A stretch of 38,797 bases of DNA from a virus, in the IMG/VR virus record IMGVR_UViG_3300042392_001559, positions 1 to 38,797 of that record; one strand, given 5' to 3'. Below are positions 37,215 through 38,797 of this stretch, in pieces. The translations under genes and the position numbers were made by a program. Each line of letters begins with the position of its first letter. The stretch's first letter is position 1. The notes beneath the pieces are model-generated. The model was not told the origin of the DNA, searched no databases, and worked only from the letters and a program-made list of their open reading frames with translations.

Positions 37215-37415
37215 ATGAGCGCCAAAACTGAATACATAACCAAACTCGCAAGCCGCATTGCCGAACACGCCGCGAGCCTGGAAATTCTCGAATCCGGCGG
37301 CAAAGTCGCTGGACTCTTCGATGAGTTTGGAGCGCCACCAATCGACGCAGAGTCAACAAAAGCTGAGATGCGCCGTATCATGGTCCTAATTTCCGAAGCC
37401 CTGGAAATCAACTAA
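37215..37415 (+). CDS. Hypothetical protein, 66 aa
   Basis: A helical protein (MSAKTEYITKLASRIAEHAA) ending in a second helix (ESTKAEMRRIMVLISEALEI). It is preceded by the repeated CAACCGCCCACC leader and ACACCGAC. No recognised family. Confidence 0.55.
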   Translation: MSAKTEYITKLASRIAEHAASLEILESGGKVAGLFDEFGAPPIDAESTKAEMRRIMVLISEALEIN

Positions 37416-37438
37416 TCCACCTTCAACCGCCCACCACT

Positions 37439-37714
37439 ATGACTACACTCCCTCACATCTCCGGCAAAATTATCGACGCCCATTACCTGGGCACTCATTC
37501 AGAGGCTCACTCGCAAGCGCCCGGTTGCCAGGTTATGGCCTGGCTGGTGCAAACAAGACGCAGGAGCAAATGGTATCCGTTTGGGGCTTTCGCCATCGTC
37601 GTCAATGGATGCAGTCATGGCATGGGAAAAATGACCGCCGAATCGTTGGCGTCGATCCACGATGATTTCCACGCTTGGGCGTCAGCTGTTCAAAAAGACC
37701 GATTTGTTGCTTAA
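37439..37714 (+). CDS. Hypothetical protein, 91 aa
   Basis: A His-rich, mixed alpha/beta protein (IDAHYLGTHSEAHSQAPGCQ, WYPFGAFAIVVNGCSHGMGK). The second leader copy lies three bases before its ATG. Histidines and cysteines are not in a clear metal-binding pattern. Function unknown. Confidence 0.55.
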   Translation: MTTLPHISGKIIDAHYLGTHSEAHSQAPGCQVMAWLVQTRRRSKWYPFGAFAIVVNGCSHGMGKMTAESLASIHDDFHAWASAVQKDRFVA

Positions 37715-37736
37715 CCTCCATCAACCGCCCACCTCT

Positions 37737-37997
37737 ATGACAGCCTACAGCACCACCGACCGCGCCCAGATCTTTGCTGGACGCACAGAAACCCACCGCG
37801 TGAACCTCATGCGGCACCGTTACGGCAACAACTACGAGCGGACACAGACCGCTTGGTTCGGCAGCAACGCCGACGCGGCAAAATTCGCCGCCGACAACGG
37901 ATGTGTGGTGAATTGTGACATGAGCAGCGAGTGGTATGCCGACCAAGCTTTTGCCAACCATGACGCCAAATTGGTGGCGATGATCACCCACGCTTAA
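37737..37997 (+). CDS. Hypothetical protein, 86 aa
   Basis: ATG 37737 follows the third copy of the repeated leader. I chose it over the longer upstream frame, which runs inside the previous gene. The product (MTAYSTTDRAQIFAGRTETH, FGSNADAAKFAADNGCVVNC) is polar with Cys and His. No family. Confidence 0.55.
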   Translation: MTAYSTTDRAQIFAGRTETHRVNLMRHRYGNNYERTQTAWFGSNADAAKFAADNGCVVNCDMSSEWYADQAFANHDAKLVAMITHA

Positions 37998-38003
37998 TTT
38001 ATC

Positions 38004-38138
38004 ATGCCGCCCAAGACCATCAAAGTAACTCCTGACTTGCACCGCCTCCTGCGAATCAAAGCCGCAGAGACCGGCATCAGTCTCCAACAGCAGGCCGAAA
38101 AAATCCTTCTCGCAGCCCTCAAAAAAAGCAAGCCATGA
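38004..38138 (+). CDS. Ribbon-helix-helix (Arc/MetJ-like) small protein
   Basis: The 44-residue product reads MPPKTIKVTPDLHRLLRIKA, then AETGISLQQQAEKILLAALK. A short beta strand, a first helix, a turn and a second helix give the classic RHH fold of small repressors and antitoxins. It is coupled to the next gene by ATGA, and that partner gene could be tested as its toxin or co-regulator. DNA binding as a dimer is the family property. Confidence 0.65.
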   Translation: MPPKTIKVTPDLHRLLRIKAAETGISLQQQAEKILLAALKKSKP

Positions 38139-38326
38139 CTTACGAAGAAGCTTTTCAGCTCGTCGAAGAACTGACAGAACTAGCCAAGAAACACAGCCAG
38201 CCTGAGGATTATAGCCCTGACTATTTAGTAGGCTATTTAAAAAGCCGCTTGGCTCAGACTATGGTTGAATGCCCTATGGCTAGAGTATCCACCGTCCGTC
38301 ATATTCAATATTTGAAATCACTATGA
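38135..38326 (+). CDS. Hypothetical protein after the RHH gene
   Basis: A 63-residue helical protein (MTYEEAFQLVEELTELAKKH, SRLAQTMVECPMARVSTVRH). Both ends overlap their neighbours by four bases. It does not resemble a known toxin family. Its coupling to the RHH gene suggests co-function. Confidence 0.55.
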   Translation: MTYEEAFQLVEELTELAKKHSQPEDYSPDYLVGYLKSRLAQTMVECPMARVSTVRHIQYLKSL

Positions 38327-38797
38327 AAACCATCGAAGACTTCTGTGATACCCACGATGCCTGCTCAAGGGGCAGGACCTGGGCCTTAGCCAACTGCTCG
38401 ACCATGCAGGAAGCTTGGGATACAGCCCCCGACCCCTCATGGGTTCTCTGGATCGCAACCCGTAAGGGCGTTCTGACCGACCGCGAACTTCGCCTGTTCG
38501 CCGTCTGGTGCGCTCGACAGGGGCAACACTTATTGACCGATCCGCGTTCGATTAACGCTATAGACGTATCGGAACGCTACGCTAACGGCGAGGCTACCGA
38601 CGAGGAGTTAGCCGCAGCCAGGGACGCAGCCAGAGCCGCCTTCTGGGCCGCAGAAGAAGGCGCAGCCTGGGCCACAGAAGAAGGCGCAGCCTGGGCCACA
38701 GACCGGGACGCAGCCGATGCCGCAGCCAGTGCCGCAGCCAGGACCGCAGTCTTGGCCGCAGAAGGAGCCGCAGCCTGGGCCGCAGACTGGGCCGCAG
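38323..38797 (+). CDS. Ala/Trp-repeat protein, 5' part, Imm5-like N-terminal domain
   Basis: The gene starts at the ATGA overlap, leaves the window end and continues at 1-275. Residues 1-85 are a globular domain: FCDTHDACSRGRTWALANCS, MQEAWDTAPDPSWVLWIATR, then LTDRELRLFAVWCARQGQHL and DVSERYANGEATDEELAAA. This pattern occurs in phage and bacterial proteins often annotated as putative immunity (Imm5-like) proteins, and they commonly run into Ala-rich repeats exactly as here. The rest has Ala/Trp/Glu units (WAAEEGAAWATEEGAAWATD) repeated in DNA units of about 24 bases. Function is unproven. Confidence 0.8.
   Translation, partial: MKTIEDFCDTHDACSRGRTWALANCSTMQEAWDTAPDPSWVLWIATRKGVLTDRELRLFAVWCARQGQHLLTDPRSINAIDVSERYANGEATDEELAAARDAARAAFWAAEEGAAWATEEGAAWATDRDAADAAASAAARTAVLAAEGAAAWAADWAA
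38699..38797. repeat. Terminal overlap, copy 2 (identical to 1-99)
   Basis: The last 99 bases equal the first 99. The alanine-rich frame is in register in both copies (base 38701 corresponds to base 3), so joining the ends keeps the gene intact. Confidence 0.93.

Noticed and set aside
1-38797. CRISPR array, integrase with att sites, insertion sequence, reverse transcriptase
   Set aside because: No regularly spaced repeats with spacers, no integrase or transposase motif and no RT frame were found on either strand.

Overview
The window is one complete, compact tailed-phage genome from an assembly that closes on itself. The first 99 bases (1-99) are identical to the last 99 (38699-38797), and an alanine-rich reading frame that starts at 38323 runs off the end and continues in frame from base 3 to a stop at 273-275. 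The unique circle is therefore 38,698 bp and the linear ends are arbitrary. Every supported gene is on the + strand, many joined by ATGA or TAATG overlaps. GC looks close to 50% by eye. The architecture (TerL, long portal, scaffold, SU10/DUF5309-type coat protein, adaptor, fibres, nozzle-like protein, ejection-type proteins, no tape measure or sheath) points to a short-tailed podovirus. I see no integrase, DNA polymerase or RNA polymerase. Many starts lack a Shine-Dalgarno sequence and sit behind A/C-rich leaders, while a few genes have perfect ones. The host cannot be named from this; an environmental bacterium, perhaps of the Verrucomicrobia/Planctomycetes type, is only a guess.

Layout: 1-3740 is a run of small accessory genes, several with copied gene starts. 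3735-6009 is replication: a DUF1376/YdaU-like initiator, a DnaB-like helicase and a small HExxH protein. 5993-8102 is a regulatory patch: a promoter/operator candidate, an XRE repressor-like gene, an HTH protein that could be a small terminase, and small unknowns. 8103-10226 is the strangest part. It holds three tRNA-like elements around a YqaJ-type exonuclease, a pseudoknotted RNA ending in a strong terminator, two tiny genes, and a run of hairpins just upstream of the terminase. A G6AG5 tract (7317-7328) and its complement (9864-9877) bracket the island.

10227-33393 is the virion operon: packaging and head (10227-16671), connector and fibres (16708-19769), lysis (19766-21178), nozzle and second fibre (21208-24448), then ejection-type proteins with an embedded PAPS-reductase-family gene (25609-26412), ending in a 1758-residue polyvalent protein. 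That protein joins a metallopeptidase motif, an ADP-ribosyltransferase-like module and a protein-kinase-like module, the last two delimited by repeated RFQP motifs. These are good candidates for proteins injected with the DNA to act on the host.

33401-36933 is a nucleic-acid module: metallophosphoesterase, wHTH, Sak4-like ATPase, SSB-like protein and Hjc-like resolvase. Together with the distant YqaJ exonuclease it makes a complete strand-annealing recombination set. It carries two three-way-junction candidate RNAs and an intrinsic terminator. 36988-38797 is a second cluster of tiny genes, three of them preceded by the same CAACCGCCCACC leader, ending with the Ala/Trp-repeat gene that crosses the window ends.
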